Positions 1-8,374 of a stretch of DNA of 13,938 bases are shown here, piece by piece. Source of the stretch: CAZDXJ01 sp964509475 (GTDB lineage: Bacteria > Pseudomonadota > Gammaproteobacteria > Methylococcales > Methylomonadaceae); contig CAZDXJ010000058.1 in assembly GCA_964509475.1 (NCBI GenBank), positions 1 to 13,938 on the forward strand. Reading direction: 5' to 3'. Positions within the stretch are counted from its first letter, which is position 1. Each line of letters begins with the position of its first letter. Below the pieces are notes generated by a model. The model was not told the DNA's origin and ran no database searches. It worked only from the letters and a program-made list of their open reading frames with translations. The position numbers and the translations under genes were made by a program.

Positions 1-130
1 CACGTGCATACATCCCTGTCGTTCTGCATAACATCCCAGGTTATGCAAGCCCAGCCCTTCCACGGAAGAGCTGGGCAAGCCTGATAAATCAACGACCTGC
101 GTCGGTTTTTCAGAGGGGGTGAGTCGATAC
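1..130. repeat. Partial copy 1 of structured intergenic repeat
   Basis: This stretch matches 411-540 at a fixed offset of 410 bp, with five differences in 130 positions (94, 96, 101, 102 and 106 here), all transitions. The match ends at 130/540, after which the two flanks differ. It contains two hairpins: 25-32 with 40-47 (8 bp, 7-nt loop), and 49-55 with 70-76 (7 bp) continued by 57-60 with 65-68. By comparison with copy 2, the left arm of the full element should lie before position 1, outside the window. No coding potential is apparent. Confidence 0.9.
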
Positions 131-356
131 ATTTGGTTTTCGGTAAAGGGCTGGCATTTACAAAAATTATTTATATAGAAATATTGGATGCAAACAGTAT
201 ATAATTCTACGATTTTGTGATTGTTCAGCTTTATTTAGCCAGAATCACAGGTTTGCCGGGCGGCTATCCTGTTGTCTTGTATGTGGCGATAAAGCATTAT
301 CGTTTTAACACGCCTTGAAATTTCGATAGTGGGCGTACTGAATAGTTACCGTTTTT
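131..356. other. AT-rich spacer between repeat copies, no gene
   Basis: No open reading frame of note lies in this 226-bp stretch. It is AT-rich from about 156 to 240 and includes a consensus-like TATAAT at 200-205, although no good -35 sits 16-18 bp before it. A short hairpin, cgata (287-291) with tatcg (298-302), is followed by four T residues. It is too weak to call a terminator with confidence. The secA promoter most likely lies here or further upstream. Confidence 0.6.
157..185 (+). promoter_or_regulatory. Weak sigma70-like promoter candidate upstream of secA
   Basis: TTTACA at 157-162 (5 of 6 consensus) is followed after 17 bp by AATATT at 180-185 (4 of 6). The region is AT-rich, as expected for a promoter. 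If it is used, the secA transcript would carry the whole of the second structured repeat in a leader of nearly 400 nt. The stand-alone TATAAT at 200-205 is an alternative -10. Both calls are pattern matching only. Confidence 0.25.
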
Positions 357-540
357 GTAACGGCTCACCCGGTTGTGTTGTAGCCGGAGCAGGTCATTGA
401 TTTATCAGGACACGTGCATACATCCCTGTCGTTCTGCATAACATCCCAGGTTATGCAAGCCCAGCCCTTCCACGGAAGAGCTGGGCAAGCCTGATAAATC
501 AACAATCTGCACCGGCTTTTCAGAGGGGGTGAGTCGATAC
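357..540. repeat. Complete 184-bp structured repeat (ERIC/MITE-like), copy 2
   Basis: The ends form imperfect terminal inverted repeats: 357-370 pairs with 527-540, with one mismatch and one G-T pair. Inside, 382-409 pairs with 490-517 at 25 of 28 positions. That stem encloses two hairpins, 435-442 with 450-457, and 459-465 with 480-486 continued by 467-470 with 475-478. The whole unit therefore folds as one long stem with a two-hairpin head. Its right 130 bp are repeated at 1-130. No reading frame is evident. The architecture resembles non-autonomous intergenic palindromic repeats such as ERIC, but I do not recognise the sequence as a named family. A structured RNA leader is the alternative. 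Confidence 0.8.
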
Positions 541-574
541 CCTTTTTTCATTTTAGATTATCCGGAAGCAAGCA

Positions 575-3298
575 ATGCTAGGTAAGCTCGTCAAATTAGT
601 CATTGGCAGTCGTAATGATAGACTGGTAAAGAAAAAGAGAAAGCTGGTAAAGAAGATCAACGCCTTGGCCGATCAGTATGCACAATTAAGCGATGCGGCG
701 TTGCAAGCGAAAACCCAGGCGTTTCGTGATCGCTTGGCGGCCGGGGAAAAACTGGATAAATTGCTTCCTGAAGCTTTTGCAACGGTTCGGGAAGCTTCGG
801 TACGGGTTTTCAATATGCGTCATTTTGATGTCCAGTTGATCGGCGGCATGGTGTTGAATGACGGTAAAATTGCTGAAATGAAGACCGGCGAAGGTAAAAC
901 CCTGATGGCGACCCTGGCCGCTTATCTAAATGCCTTGCCCGGTAAGGGTGTGCATGTAGTGACGGTCAACGATTATCTGGCCAAACGTGATGCGGAATGG
1001 ATGGGGCGTTTGTATTCCTTCCTGGGCCTGACGACCGGCGTCATTATCAGTGATTTGAGTAACAGCGAGCGGCGGCAAGCGTATGCGGCGGATATCACTT
1101 ACGGCACCAATAATGAGTTCGGATTTGATTATTTGCGCGATAACATGGCTTTCAGCCTGGAGCAAAAAGTCCAGCGGGAATTGAATTACGCGATTGTTGA
1201 TGAAGTTGATTCCATCTTGATTGACGAGGCGCGGACGCCACTTATTATATCCGGCCCTACCGATGATGACACGGAAGCCTATGTACGCATCAACCGGCTT
1301 ATTCCCCTGTTAAAAAAACAGCAAGAAGAAAATGGTCCGGGTGATTACAGCGTTGATGAGAAAGTGCGGCAGGTCTATCTGACCGAAGAAGGCCATGAGC
1401 ATGTCGAACAATTGATGGCCGGGCATGGTTTGATTTCCGAGGGCGGTTCGCTTTATGATGCCGCCAATATCCGCTTGATGCATTATTTGAACGCCTGTTT
1501 ACGGGCTCATACGCTGTTTCAAAAGGATGTGGATTATATTGTCCGAAATGGCGAAGTGATGATTGTCGATGAATTCACGGGTCGTATCATGGCGGGTCGG
1601 CGCTGGTCCGATGGTCTGCACCAGGCCGTGGAAGCCAAGGAAGGTGTGAAAATTCAGGAAGAAAACCAGACTTTGGCCTCCATCACCTTCCAGAATTACT
1701 TTCGTTTATACGAAAAGCTGTCCGGTATGACCGGTACGGCGGACACCGAAGCGTTTGAGTTGAACAAAATTTATGGTCTGGAAGTGGTCGTGATTCCCAC
1801 GCATAGACCCATGATTCGGGAAGACAAAGGCGATTTGGTGTATTTGTCAGCCAGGGAAAAATTTAATGCGGTCATTGAGGATATCAAGGATTGCGTAAAA
1901 CGTGGCCAACCGGTTCTGGTGGGCACGACCTCCATCGAAAACTCGGAATTGATTGCATCGCTGTTGAAACAGCAAGCTATCCAGCATGAAGTGTTAAATG
2001 CCAAACAACATGAACGTGAGGCGCATATCATCGCTCAGGCGGGCAAGCCGGCTGCCGTCACTATTGCCACCAATATGGCCGGCCGGGGTACCGATATTGT
2101 GTTGGGTGGGAACCTGGACGCGGAATTACAGGCTCTGGGTGAAGATGCTTCGGAAGCTGAAAAAGAGAAAGTTCGAGGTGCCTGGCTGGACAGGCATGAA
2201 AAAGTCATTGCCAGTGGCGGTTTGCACGTCATTGGTTCGGAACGTCACGAATCAAGACGTATCGACAACCAGTTACGCGGCCGTTCCGGCCGCCAGGGCG
2301 ATCCGGGTTCGACCCGCTTTTATCTTTCCCTGGAAGATGATTTGATGCGTATTTTTGCCTCGGAACGGGTTGCCGGTTTGATGCAGAAGCTGGGTATGGA
2401 AGAAGGCGAGGCGATTGAGCACCCCTGGGTAACCCGGGCGATTGAAAATGCCCAGCGCAAGGTGGAAGGCCGCAACTTTGATATTCGCAAGGAAATTTTG
2501 GCCTATGATGATGTGGCCAACGATCAGCGCAAGGTCATTTATTCATTGCGCAATGAGATCATGGCTACGGATGATATTTCCGACCGGATTGTCGCCATTC
2601 GCCGTGATGTTATCAATGATGTGATCACTGAATATATTCCCCCGAATACAATGGAGGAGCAGTGGGATATCAAGGGTCTGGAAGAGCATTTGAAACAGGA
2701 GTTCGATGCCGATATAGCCATAGCCCGAATGCTGGATGAAGATAACAGCTTACATGAGGAGTTGCTGCGTAAGCGGATTATCGAAATTATGGAACAAAAT
2801 TATCAGGCCAAGGAAACCCAGATGACGGCGGATGTGTTGCGGCATTTTGAGAAATCGGTGATGTTGCAGGTTTTGGATAATAGCTGGAAAGAGCATCTGG
2901 CGGCGATGGATCATTTGCGGCAAGGCATTCATTTGCGGGGTTATGCGCAAAAAGATCCGAAACAGGAATACAAACGCGAATCTTTTGAAATGTTCACCCG
3001 GTTGCTTGAACACATCAAGTATGAGGTTATCGGTATTTTGTCCAAAGTCAAAATTGCCCAGGAAGAGGATGTCGAAGCCATTGACGCGCAGCGTCAAGCG
3101 CCACAGGAGCTGCATTTTGAACATGCCGAGGCCAATGCAATGCCGGCGACTGAATCGGAACAAATAGCAGACGTTGATGGAGAATCTTTGTCCGAACAAC
3201 ACACGTTCACACGTGAGGGCCGTAAAATTGGCCGAAATGAACCTTGTCCTTGCGGATCAGGTAAAAAATACAAACATTGCCATGGCAAATTGACCTAA
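575..3298 (+). CDS. secA: SecA, preprotein translocase ATPase
   Basis: SecA is the ATPase motor that drives unfolded preproteins through SecYEG at the inner membrane. It is 907 residues long, close to E. coli SecA at 901. Visible motifs are Walker A MKTGEGKT (102-109), the DEVD box (about 209-212), TNMAGRGTDI in the second nucleotide-binding domain, and QLRGRSGRQGDPG. The C-terminal zinc-binding tail has Cys891, Cys893, Cys902 and His903, the part that contacts SecB and phospholipid. The linker before that tail is variable, as usual. The ATG follows GGAAG (564-568) with a 6-nt gap. No SecM-like arrest peptide gene or lpxC precedes it. Instead the structured repeat ends 34 nt upstream, so the leader may affect expression. 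Identification is secure. Confidence 0.99.
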   Translation: MLGKLVKLVIGSRNDRLVKKKRKLVKKINALADQYAQLSDAALQAKTQAFRDRLAAGEKLDKLLPEAFATVREASVRVFNMRHFDVQLIGGMVLNDGKIAEMKTGEGKTLMATLAAYLNALPGKGVHVVTVNDYLAKRDAEWMGRLYSFLGLTTGVIISDLSNSERRQAYAADITYGTNNEFGFDYLRDNMAFSLEQKVQRELNYAIVDEVDSILIDEARTPLIISGPTDDDTEAYVRINRLIPLLKKQQEENGPGDYSVDEKVRQVYLTEEGHEHVEQLMAGHGLISEGGSLYDAANIRLMHYLNACLRAHTLFQKDVDYIVRNGEVMIVDEFTGRIMAGRRWSDGLHQAVEAKEGVKIQEENQTLASITFQNYFRLYEKLSGMTGTADTEAFELNKIYGLEVVVIPTHRPMIREDKGDLVYLSAREKFNAVIEDIKDCVKRGQPVLVGTTSIENSELIASLLKQQAIQHEVLNAKQHEREAHIIAQAGKPAAVTIATNMAGRGTDIVLGGNLDAELQALGEDASEAEKEKVRGAWLDRHEKVIASGGLHVIGSERHESRRIDNQLRGRSGRQGDPGSTRFYLSLEDDLMRIFASERVAGLMQKLGMEEGEAIEHPWVTRAIENAQRKVEGRNFDIRKEILAYDDVANDQRKVIYSLRNEIMATDDISDRIVAIRRDVINDVITEYIPPNTMEEQWDIKGLEEHLKQEFDADIAIARMLDEDNSLHEELLRKRIIEIMEQNYQAKETQMTADVLRHFEKSVMLQVLDNSWKEHLAAMDHLRQGIHLRGYAQKDPKQEYKRESFEMFTRLLEHIKYEVIGILSKVKIAQEEDVEAIDAQRQAPQELHFEHAEANAMPATESEQIADVDGESLSEQHTFTREGRKIGRNEPCPCGSGKKYKHCHGKLT

Positions 3299-3343
3299 TA
3301 CCATGGCATCCAAATCTATTTTATTAATTTTAAAAAATAACAT

Positions 3344-5857
3344 ATGGCCAAGAATATTTTTCGTAAAAGCAAGCCGAAATCCTGTCTTATTTCATTGCCA
3401 AAACTGGGGATGGACAAAAAAGACTTGACTGACGATTTCAAACATTATTACGGATATCGTTTGGGGCGTGATCAAACCTGCCGCTCACCACATTATGCCT
3501 ATGAGGCGCTGTCAATGACCATAAGCGACCGATTGATTGAGCGCTGGAAAAATACCAATACCACTTATCGGAAGCAAGATTGCAAACGAGCCTATTATTT
3601 GTCAATGGAATTTTTAATGGGGCGAATGTTAAGCAATGCGATGTTGAACCTGAACATTACCGATACAACGGCCAAGGCGATGTACGACCTGGGCCTGGAA
3701 ATCGAGGAACTGATCGACAGCGAACCGGATGCCGGCTTGGGAAATGGTGGTTTAGGGCGTCTGGCGGCTTGTTTTATCGATAGCTGCGCAACATTACAAT
3801 TGCCGGTCATGGGGTATGGTTTACGTTATGAATACGGTATGTTCACACAAACCATCATCAATGGCGAGCAGGTAGAGAAACCGGATCATTGGTTACGCGA
3901 TGGCAACGTTTGGGAACTGGAACGATCGGAATTGACCCGGCGGATTAAATTTGGCGGTTACACCCAGGTGCAGAGCAATGAAAATGGCGTGAAAACGGTA
4001 TGTTGGCTGGATACCCATGATATTTTGGCGGTACCCTTCGATACCCCTGTACCCGGTTACCGGAACAACACCGTCAATACATTACGTTTGTGGAAAGCGA
4101 TGGCGACCGAGGAATTTGACTTGCAGGAATTTAATGCCGGCAGTTATCCCGAAGCGGTTGCCGCCAAAACCCAGGCTGAACAAATCACGATGGTGTTGTA
4201 TCCAAACGATGCCAATGAGAGTGGCAAGGAATTGCGTTTGCAGCAGCAATATTTTCTGGCTTCAGCCAGTCTTCAGGATGTATTGGCGCATTGGGTACAA
4301 TATCACGGCAATGATTTCAGCCAGTTTGCCGATAAAAACTGTTTTCAATTGAATGATACCCACCCAAGTATTTCGGTGGCGGAATTGATGCGTTTGTTAC
4401 TGGATGAACATGGCTTGTCCTGGAATGAGGCGTGGTCGATCACTCAGCGCACCATGGCCTATACCAATCATACTCTGTTGCCGGAAGCCTTGGAGCGCTG
4501 GCCTGTCAGCCTGTTTCAACGTTTATTGCCAAGATTGCTGGAAATTATTTATGAGATCAATATGCGTTTTCTGGCCGAGGTGTCAGCACGCTGGCCGGGG
4601 GACAACGAGCGTTTGGCGAGAATGTCGTTGATCGAGGAAGGTCATGAAAAGCAGGTGCGTATGGCCTATTTGGCGATTGTCGGCAGTTTTTCGATCAATG
4701 GTGTAGCGCAATTGCATTCCGATTTGCTACAACAAGGCTTGTTCAAGGATTTTTATGAATTGTGGCCGCATAAATTCAATAACAAAACCAACGGGGTAAC
4801 GCCAAGGCGTTGGTTAGCGCAGTGTAATCCTGAGCTGTCCGCGCTGATTAGCGAAGCGATTGGTGATACCTGGGTAACGGATTTGGCTGAATTGCGTAAA
4901 TTGGCGCCTTTTGCCGAGGATGCCGGGTTTCGCAAACGCTGGCGGCAAATACAGCAAAACAACAAGCGTAAACTGGCCGAGTTCAAAAAACATGAAATGG
5001 GCGTCGAATTAAACACCGATGCCTTGTTTGATGTGCAGGTCAAGCGCATCCATGAATATAAACGCCAATTGTTGAATGTGCTGCATGTGATTCATTTATA
5101 TGATCGCATCAAACGTGGCGATACCGCAAACTGGACAGCACGCTGCGTATTGATTGGTGGCAAGGCGGCGCCCGGTTATTACATGGCCAAACGTATTATC
5201 AAGTTGATCCATAATGTGGCGAATGTCATCAATTCCGATCCGGATGTGGGTGATCGGCTGAAGCTGGTTTTTATACAGAACTACCGGGTTTCGGCAATGG
5301 AAAAGATCTGCCCCGGGGCGGATTTGTCAGAACAGATATCGACTGCAGGCAAGGAAGCCTCGGGTACCGGTAACATGAAGTTCATGATGAACGGAGCTTT
5401 GACGATTGGTACTCTGGACGGCGCCAATATTGAAATCCGCGAAGAAGTGGGCGAAGAAAACTTTTTTCTGTTCGGATTGACTGAAGAAGAAGTGAATGCG
5501 TTGCGGCCGCATTACAATCCGGCAGCGATTATTGCTGAAGATGAAGAATTACAGCGGGTCATGAATTTGCTGGAGTGTGGGCACTTTAATCAATTTGAGC
5601 CGGGAATTTTTGACGACATCATCGCCTCTTTGAGAACTCCGGCCGATCCCTGGATGACAATTGCCGACTTCCGCAGTTATGTCGATGCCCAGCGGCGTGT
5701 GGATGCTGCGTTTCAGGACAAGGAACGATGGACGAAAATGAGTATTTTGAATACGGCAGCCAGTGGAAAATTTTCAACCGACCGAACGATTAGCGATTAC
5801 AACCGTGAGATATGGAAGCTGGATGCGGTTGCTCCGCAAAAGCTGACAACAAAATAA
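3344..5857 (+). CDS. glgP: Glycogen/starch/maltodextrin phosphorylase (GT35)
   Basis: This enzyme cleaves alpha-1,4-glucan ends with phosphate to release glucose-1-phosphate in the cytoplasm. The product has 837 residues, near the 815 of E. coli GlgP. Family signatures include YYLSMEFLMGR near residue 85, the GLGNGGLGRLAACF stretch, and the pyridoxal-phosphate site EASGTGNMKFMMNG with the cofactor lysine at 679. The first 25 or so residues are basic and not part of the conserved core. The assigned ATG has no clear Shine-Dalgarno, and Met23 (3410) is a possible alternative start. The gene begins 45 nt after secA with no convincing terminator between, so read-through is plausible. No other glycogen genes (glgA, B, C or X) are nearby. 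Distinguishing GlgP from MalP by substrate is not possible here. Confidence 0.96.
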   Translation: MAKNIFRKSKPKSCLISLPKLGMDKKDLTDDFKHYYGYRLGRDQTCRSPHYAYEALSMTISDRLIERWKNTNTTYRKQDCKRAYYLSMEFLMGRMLSNAMLNLNITDTTAKAMYDLGLEIEELIDSEPDAGLGNGGLGRLAACFIDSCATLQLPVMGYGLRYEYGMFTQTIINGEQVEKPDHWLRDGNVWELERSELTRRIKFGGYTQVQSNENGVKTVCWLDTHDILAVPFDTPVPGYRNNTVNTLRLWKAMATEEFDLQEFNAGSYPEAVAAKTQAEQITMVLYPNDANESGKELRLQQQYFLASASLQDVLAHWVQYHGNDFSQFADKNCFQLNDTHPSISVAELMRLLLDEHGLSWNEAWSITQRTMAYTNHTLLPEALERWPVSLFQRLLPRLLEIIYEINMRFLAEVSARWPGDNERLARMSLIEEGHEKQVRMAYLAIVGSFSINGVAQLHSDLLQQGLFKDFYELWPHKFNNKTNGVTPRRWLAQCNPELSALISEAIGDTWVTDLAELRKLAPFAEDAGFRKRWRQIQQNNKRKLAEFKKHEMGVELNTDALFDVQVKRIHEYKRQLLNVLHVIHLYDRIKRGDTANWTARCVLIGGKAAPGYYMAKRIIKLIHNVANVINSDPDVGDRLKLVFIQNYRVSAMEKICPGADLSEQISTAGKEASGTGNMKFMMNGALTIGTLDGANIEIREEVGEENFFLFGLTEEEVNALRPHYNPAAIIAEDEELQRVMNLLECGHFNQFEPGIFDDIIASLRTPADPWMTIADFRSYVDAQRRVDAAFQDKERWTKMSILNTAASGKFSTDRTISDYNREIWKLDAVAPQKLTTK

Positions 5858-5860
5858 GGA

Positions 5861-6334
5861 ATGTTTGATATTGTTTTGTATCAGCCGGAGATCCCTCCTA
5901 ATACAGGCAATATCATTCGGCTTGCGGCCAATACCGGCTGTCGGTTGCATTTGATAGAACCCCTGGGGTTTGATCTGGATGAAAAAAAATTACGCCGTGC
6001 CGGTCTGGATTACCGGGAATTTGCTGATATTACAACTTATTCAGGCTACCAGGATTTTATGGATCGAAAAAATCCACGCCGTTTGTTTGCGCTAACCACC
6101 AAGGCAAAACGCAAATATAGCGATGTTTTTTATCAAAAAGGGGATTTTTTGTTGTTTGGTCCGGAAACCCGAGGCTTGCCTGAAGAAATTCTGAACGCAT
6201 TGGCCGCCGATCATTGCCTGCGTGTACCAATGCGGAGGCATAGCCGCAGTCTTAACCTGTCCAATACCGTTGCGGTTGTGATTTATGAAGCATGGCGGCA
6301 AACGGGTTTTGAACCGGAATGCGTTATTCGCTAA
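5861..6334 (+). CDS. trmL: tRNA (cytidine/uridine-34-2'-O)-methyltransferase TrmL
   Basis: TrmL is a small SPOUT-fold methyltransferase that uses S-adenosylmethionine to 2'-O-methylate the wobble nucleotide 34 of the two tRNA-Leu isoacceptors, CAA and cmnm5UAA. The protein is 157 residues, the same length as E. coli TrmL (YibK). The motifs NTGNIIRLAANTG at the N-terminus, FGPETRGLP in the middle and MRRHSRSLNLSNTVAVVIYE near the C-terminus are those of the family, the last forming the knotted cofactor site. The ATG lies 3 nt after the glgP stop, and its Shine-Dalgarno TAAGGA overlaps that stop, so it is almost certainly co-translated with glgP. Its last four bases overlap the convergent tusB gene. 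Confidence 0.96.
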   Translation: MFDIVLYQPEIPPNTGNIIRLAANTGCRLHLIEPLGFDLDEKKLRRAGLDYREFADITTYSGYQDFMDRKNPRRLFALTTKAKRKYSDVFYQKGDFLLFGPETRGLPEEILNALAADHCLRVPMRRHSRSLNLSNTVAVVIYEAWRQTGFEPECVIR

Positions 6335-6624
6335 TTCCAGGATTTGACAATTGTATTTTGTTCAAGAACATTTTGATAATCCTGGTCGTCGATAATGGCA
6401 ACCCGTTTGCCGATTTCTTTGCTTGAGATGCCGCGCCTCACCAGGTCTTGTTTGCGCACACAGAGATTCAAATGTGCCATAGCCTGTTTTTTTAGTATAC
6501 AAAGACTGTGGCGGCGTTTTTTCAGCTCAAAAACAGCATTTTCAATAAATAACACCGTATCCCCGGATCGCGCCCTGTCGAGTTCGTAAGACTTTATTGG
6601 ATAATGATTGATGATGTGTAGCAT
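6331..6624 (-). CDS. tusB: DsrH/TusB-family sulfur relay protein
   Basis: The 97-residue product opens with MLHII and contains SGDTVLFIENAV, LNLCVRKQDLVRRGI and IIDDQDY, ending in KSW. This is the layout of the DsrH/TusB family (E. coli TusB has 95 residues). TusB forms the TusBCD complex, which passes persulfide sulfur via TusE to MnmA for 2-thiolation of wobble U34. DsrEFH is the sulfur-oxidiser version. I chose this start over an in-frame ATG at 6660 because it gives the family N-terminus and follows AGGGGA on the minus strand (6629-6634). The TusC and TusD partners are absent from the window, so this gene is an orphan here. The segment ELKKRRHSLCILKK is more basic than typical. Family assignment is good; choosing TusB over DsrH is less certain. 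Confidence 0.8.
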   Translation of the reverse strand: MLHIINHYPIKSYELDRARSGDTVLFIENAVFELKKRRHSLCILKKQAMAHLNLCVRKQDLVRRGISSKEIGKRVAIIDDQDYQNVLEQNTIVKSWN

Positions 6625-6682
6625 CGCTTCCCCTTTTGTTCCTGCCTTATCAAAGAACATAAAAAATACTTTATAAGTTTAT

Positions 6683-6710
6683 ATATTACATAGCAAACAT
6701 AATAGTACAA
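6683..6710 (-). promoter_or_regulatory. Candidate sigma70 promoter for tusB
   Basis: On the minus strand TTGTAC (6705-6710) is followed after 16 bp by TAATAT (6683-6688) in a very AT-rich stretch. This would start transcription roughly 50 nt before the tusB ATG. The 158-bp gap between gpsA and tusB leaves room for an independent promoter. No strong terminator was seen after gpsA, so read-through from gpsA is also possible. Confidence 0.35.
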
Positions 6711-6782
6711 AATAGTGAGATAGCCAAGTATCCATATTTGGCGGCAGTTTGTATGTGCAAGGGAATGCCTGGATAAGCGCCA

Positions 6783-7793
6783 TTAAAAAGGGGGCTGCAA
6801 TTCGGCTTTTTGCTCTCTGTTCAAGAGGTTGCGAACTGCAAACTGCGCCGGCAGATTTTGATACAGGACTTTATAGGTTTGTTCGCTAATCGGCATCTCG
6901 ATGCCATGTTGATCGGCAAGGCGCATTGTTTCCCTGGCGGCGGCTATACCTTCGATTTCCTGGCTGATATCCTGAATGATTTGGGTTTTGTTTTCGCCTT
7001 GGCCCAAAGCCAAACCAAACCGGCGGTTTCTGGATTGGTTGTCGGTACAGGTCAGTACCAGATCACCCAAGCCGGCCAGGCCCATAAAAGTTTCCTGTTG
7101 ACCGCCTAGGGCAAGACCCAGGCGCATCATTTCCTGCAATCCCCTGGCAATTAACGCGGCCCGGGTATTGGCGCCAAAACCCAGCCCATCAGCAATACCG
7201 GCTGCAATGGCGAGTACGTTTTTTACCGCGCCACCAATCTGGACACCGATAACATCGTGACTGGTATAGGGTCTGAAATATTGGTTATGGAATATTCCGG
7301 CTAATTGTTCGGCAAAAGCCTGTTGATTGGATGCAATGGTGATGGCGGTGGGTAAATCGGCGGCGGTTTCACGGGCAAATGTCGGCCCGGATAATACCGC
7401 AGCGCCCATATCCGGGGCAAATATGTTGCTTACCACCTGGTGCAGCAACGGGCCATTTTCGGGGCTGAAACCTTTGCTGGCCCAGGCGATACGTGTATCG
7501 GGAAGTAAAAAGGGTCTGAGTTTTTTTAATGTCTCATTGAATGCGTGAGAAGGTACCGAGATCAATTGGATATTGCTGAACTGGCAGGCCTCTTCAAGAG
7601 AAGCTGTGACATGAAGATTGTCAGGAAAAGGGAAACCCGCTAAATAACGCTGGTTTTCATTATGCTGGCGAAGCTGTTGAATGTGTTGCGGGTTATGACC
7701 CCAAAGTGTTGTCTGGCAGCCATTTCGGGCTGCCAGTATTGCCAGTGCGGTACCCCAGGAACCGGCGCCAAGGATACTGATTTTTTTTTGCAT
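6783..7793 (-). CDS. gpsA: NAD(P)H-dependent glycerol-3-phosphate dehydrogenase
   Basis: GpsA reduces dihydroxyacetone phosphate to sn-glycerol-3-phosphate, the backbone precursor of phospholipids, in the cytoplasm. The 336-residue product starts with the Rossmann dinucleotide motif GAGSWG (residues 9-14). It carries WASKGF with Lys107, and the catalytic-domain motif GGAVKNVLAIAAGI with Lys191, near the E. coli catalytic lysine. NTRAALIARGL and GLAGLGDLVLTC follow, as in the family. The ATG lies 6 nt after the secB stop, with AAGG just before it, so the two genes form a tight operon in the same order as in E. coli. The cysE gene that follows gpsA in E. coli is not present. Confidence 0.97.
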   Translation of the reverse strand: MQKKISILGAGSWGTALAILAARNGCQTTLWGHNPQHIQQLRQHNENQRYLAGFPFPDNLHVTASLEEACQFSNIQLISVPSHAFNETLKKLRPFLLPDTRIAWASKGFSPENGPLLHQVVSNIFAPDMGAAVLSGPTFARETAADLPTAITIASNQQAFAEQLAGIFHNQYFRPYTSHDVIGVQIGGAVKNVLAIAAGIADGLGFGANTRAALIARGLQEMMRLGLALGGQQETFMGLAGLGDLVLTCTDNQSRNRRFGLALGQGENKTQIIQDISQEIEGIAAARETMRLADQHGIEMPISEQTYKVLYQNLPAQFAVRNLLNREQKAELQPPF

Positions 7794-7799
7794 TGCCTT

Positions 7800-8258
7800 T
7801 TAGTGCGTTGCTTCCGGTGTTTCGGCCTGGTTTTGTTGCTGGTTCTGCATATGTTGTGCATACATGGCTTCAAAATTGACAGGAGCCAGTAATAGCTGGG
7901 GAAAACCACCTCGTATCACCAAATCGGATACGGCTTCCCGTGCATAGGGGAACAATATCGTAGGACAATAGCTTCCCAGCATGGGGGCCTTTTCTTGTTC
8001 TGTGAAATTATTTAAAACAAAAATACCGGCTTGGCAAACTTCGGCCAAATAGGCGGTTGATTCACCGCATTTCACGGTAACGGTAACTGTCAACGTGACT
8101 TCGTAAACATTTTCCTCAACAGAGTCAACGTGGTTGGCCAGATTGAACTCTACCTGAGGTTCCCATTTTTGGGTGAAAATTTTCGGTGAATTGGGTGTTT
8201 CAAAAGAGATATCTTTGGTGTAAATTTTTTGTATCGAGAATTGTTTTTCTTCAGCCAT
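7800..8258 (-). CDS. secB: SecB, protein-export chaperone
   Basis: SecB is a homotetrameric cytoplasmic chaperone that keeps preproteins unfolded and hands them to SecA. The 152-residue product is close to E. coli SecB (155) and shows SIQKIYTKDISFETPNSP, WEPQVEFNL, the SYCPTILFPYARE segment and GGFPQLLLAPVNFEAMY, all characteristic of the family. The C-terminal tail is Gln-rich, as usual. The partner secA is at the start of this window but in a separate transcription unit. The start codon has no strong Shine-Dalgarno. A 137-bp gap separates it from the upstream rhodanese gene, where E. coli has grxC; no glutaredoxin gene is present there. Confidence 0.97.
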   Translation of the reverse strand: MAEEKQFSIQKIYTKDISFETPNSPKIFTQKWEPQVEFNLANHVDSVEENVYEVTLTVTVTVKCGESTAYLAEVCQAGIFVLNNFTEQEKAPMLGSYCPTILFPYAREAVSDLVIRGGFPQLLLAPVNFEAMYAQHMQNQQQNQAETPEATH

Positions 8259-8332
8259 GTCTGTAAGTATTTTTTAGGTTGTGGTTTAGTGTAGATGATT
8301 CTGATTGTCTGAATCGTGTTTGTTCAAGTGGG

Positions 8333-8374
8333 TGCGCATTGACAAAAAGCCAGCCAATTGTCAGGGTATGCGCA
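8333..8374. other. Nested inverted repeat between rhodanese gene and secB
   Basis: An outer stem of TGCGCA (8333-8338) with TGCGCA (8369-8374) encloses TGACAA (8340-8345) with TTGTCA (8358-8363), separated by an asymmetric internal loop. No T-run follows on either strand, so it does not read as a simple intrinsic terminator. It sits where grxC lies in related genomes. It could be a processing site, a protein-binding site or chance. Confidence 0.4.

Noticed and set aside
25..76. Hairpins in the repeat as integron attC sites
   Set aside because: The stem ends do not fit the RYYYAAC/GTTRRRY core sites, and there are no cassette genes or integrase in the window.
1..540. Two spaced direct repeats as a CRISPR array
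   Set aside because: The repeat is far too long, only two copies exist, the spacer is about 280 bp and no cas gene is present.
357..540. Known riboswitch upstream of secA
   Set aside because: I could not match the sequence to the cyclic-di-GMP (GEMM) class or any other riboswitch consensus I know, and the same element sits also at 1-130 away from a start codon.
131..574. secM-like arrest peptide gene before secA
   Set aside because: No frame with a signal peptide and arrest motif is present in the stretch before secA.
3277..3288. 12-bp palindrome TTGCCATGGCAA at the end of secA as a terminator
   Set aside because: It lies inside the coding region, has no loop and no T-run. It encodes the conserved end of SecA.
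6625..6660. N-terminal extension of TusB from the upstream ATG at 6660
   Set aside because: The extra 12 residues are outside the family N-terminus, and the internal ATG at 6624 has a good Shine-Dalgarno.
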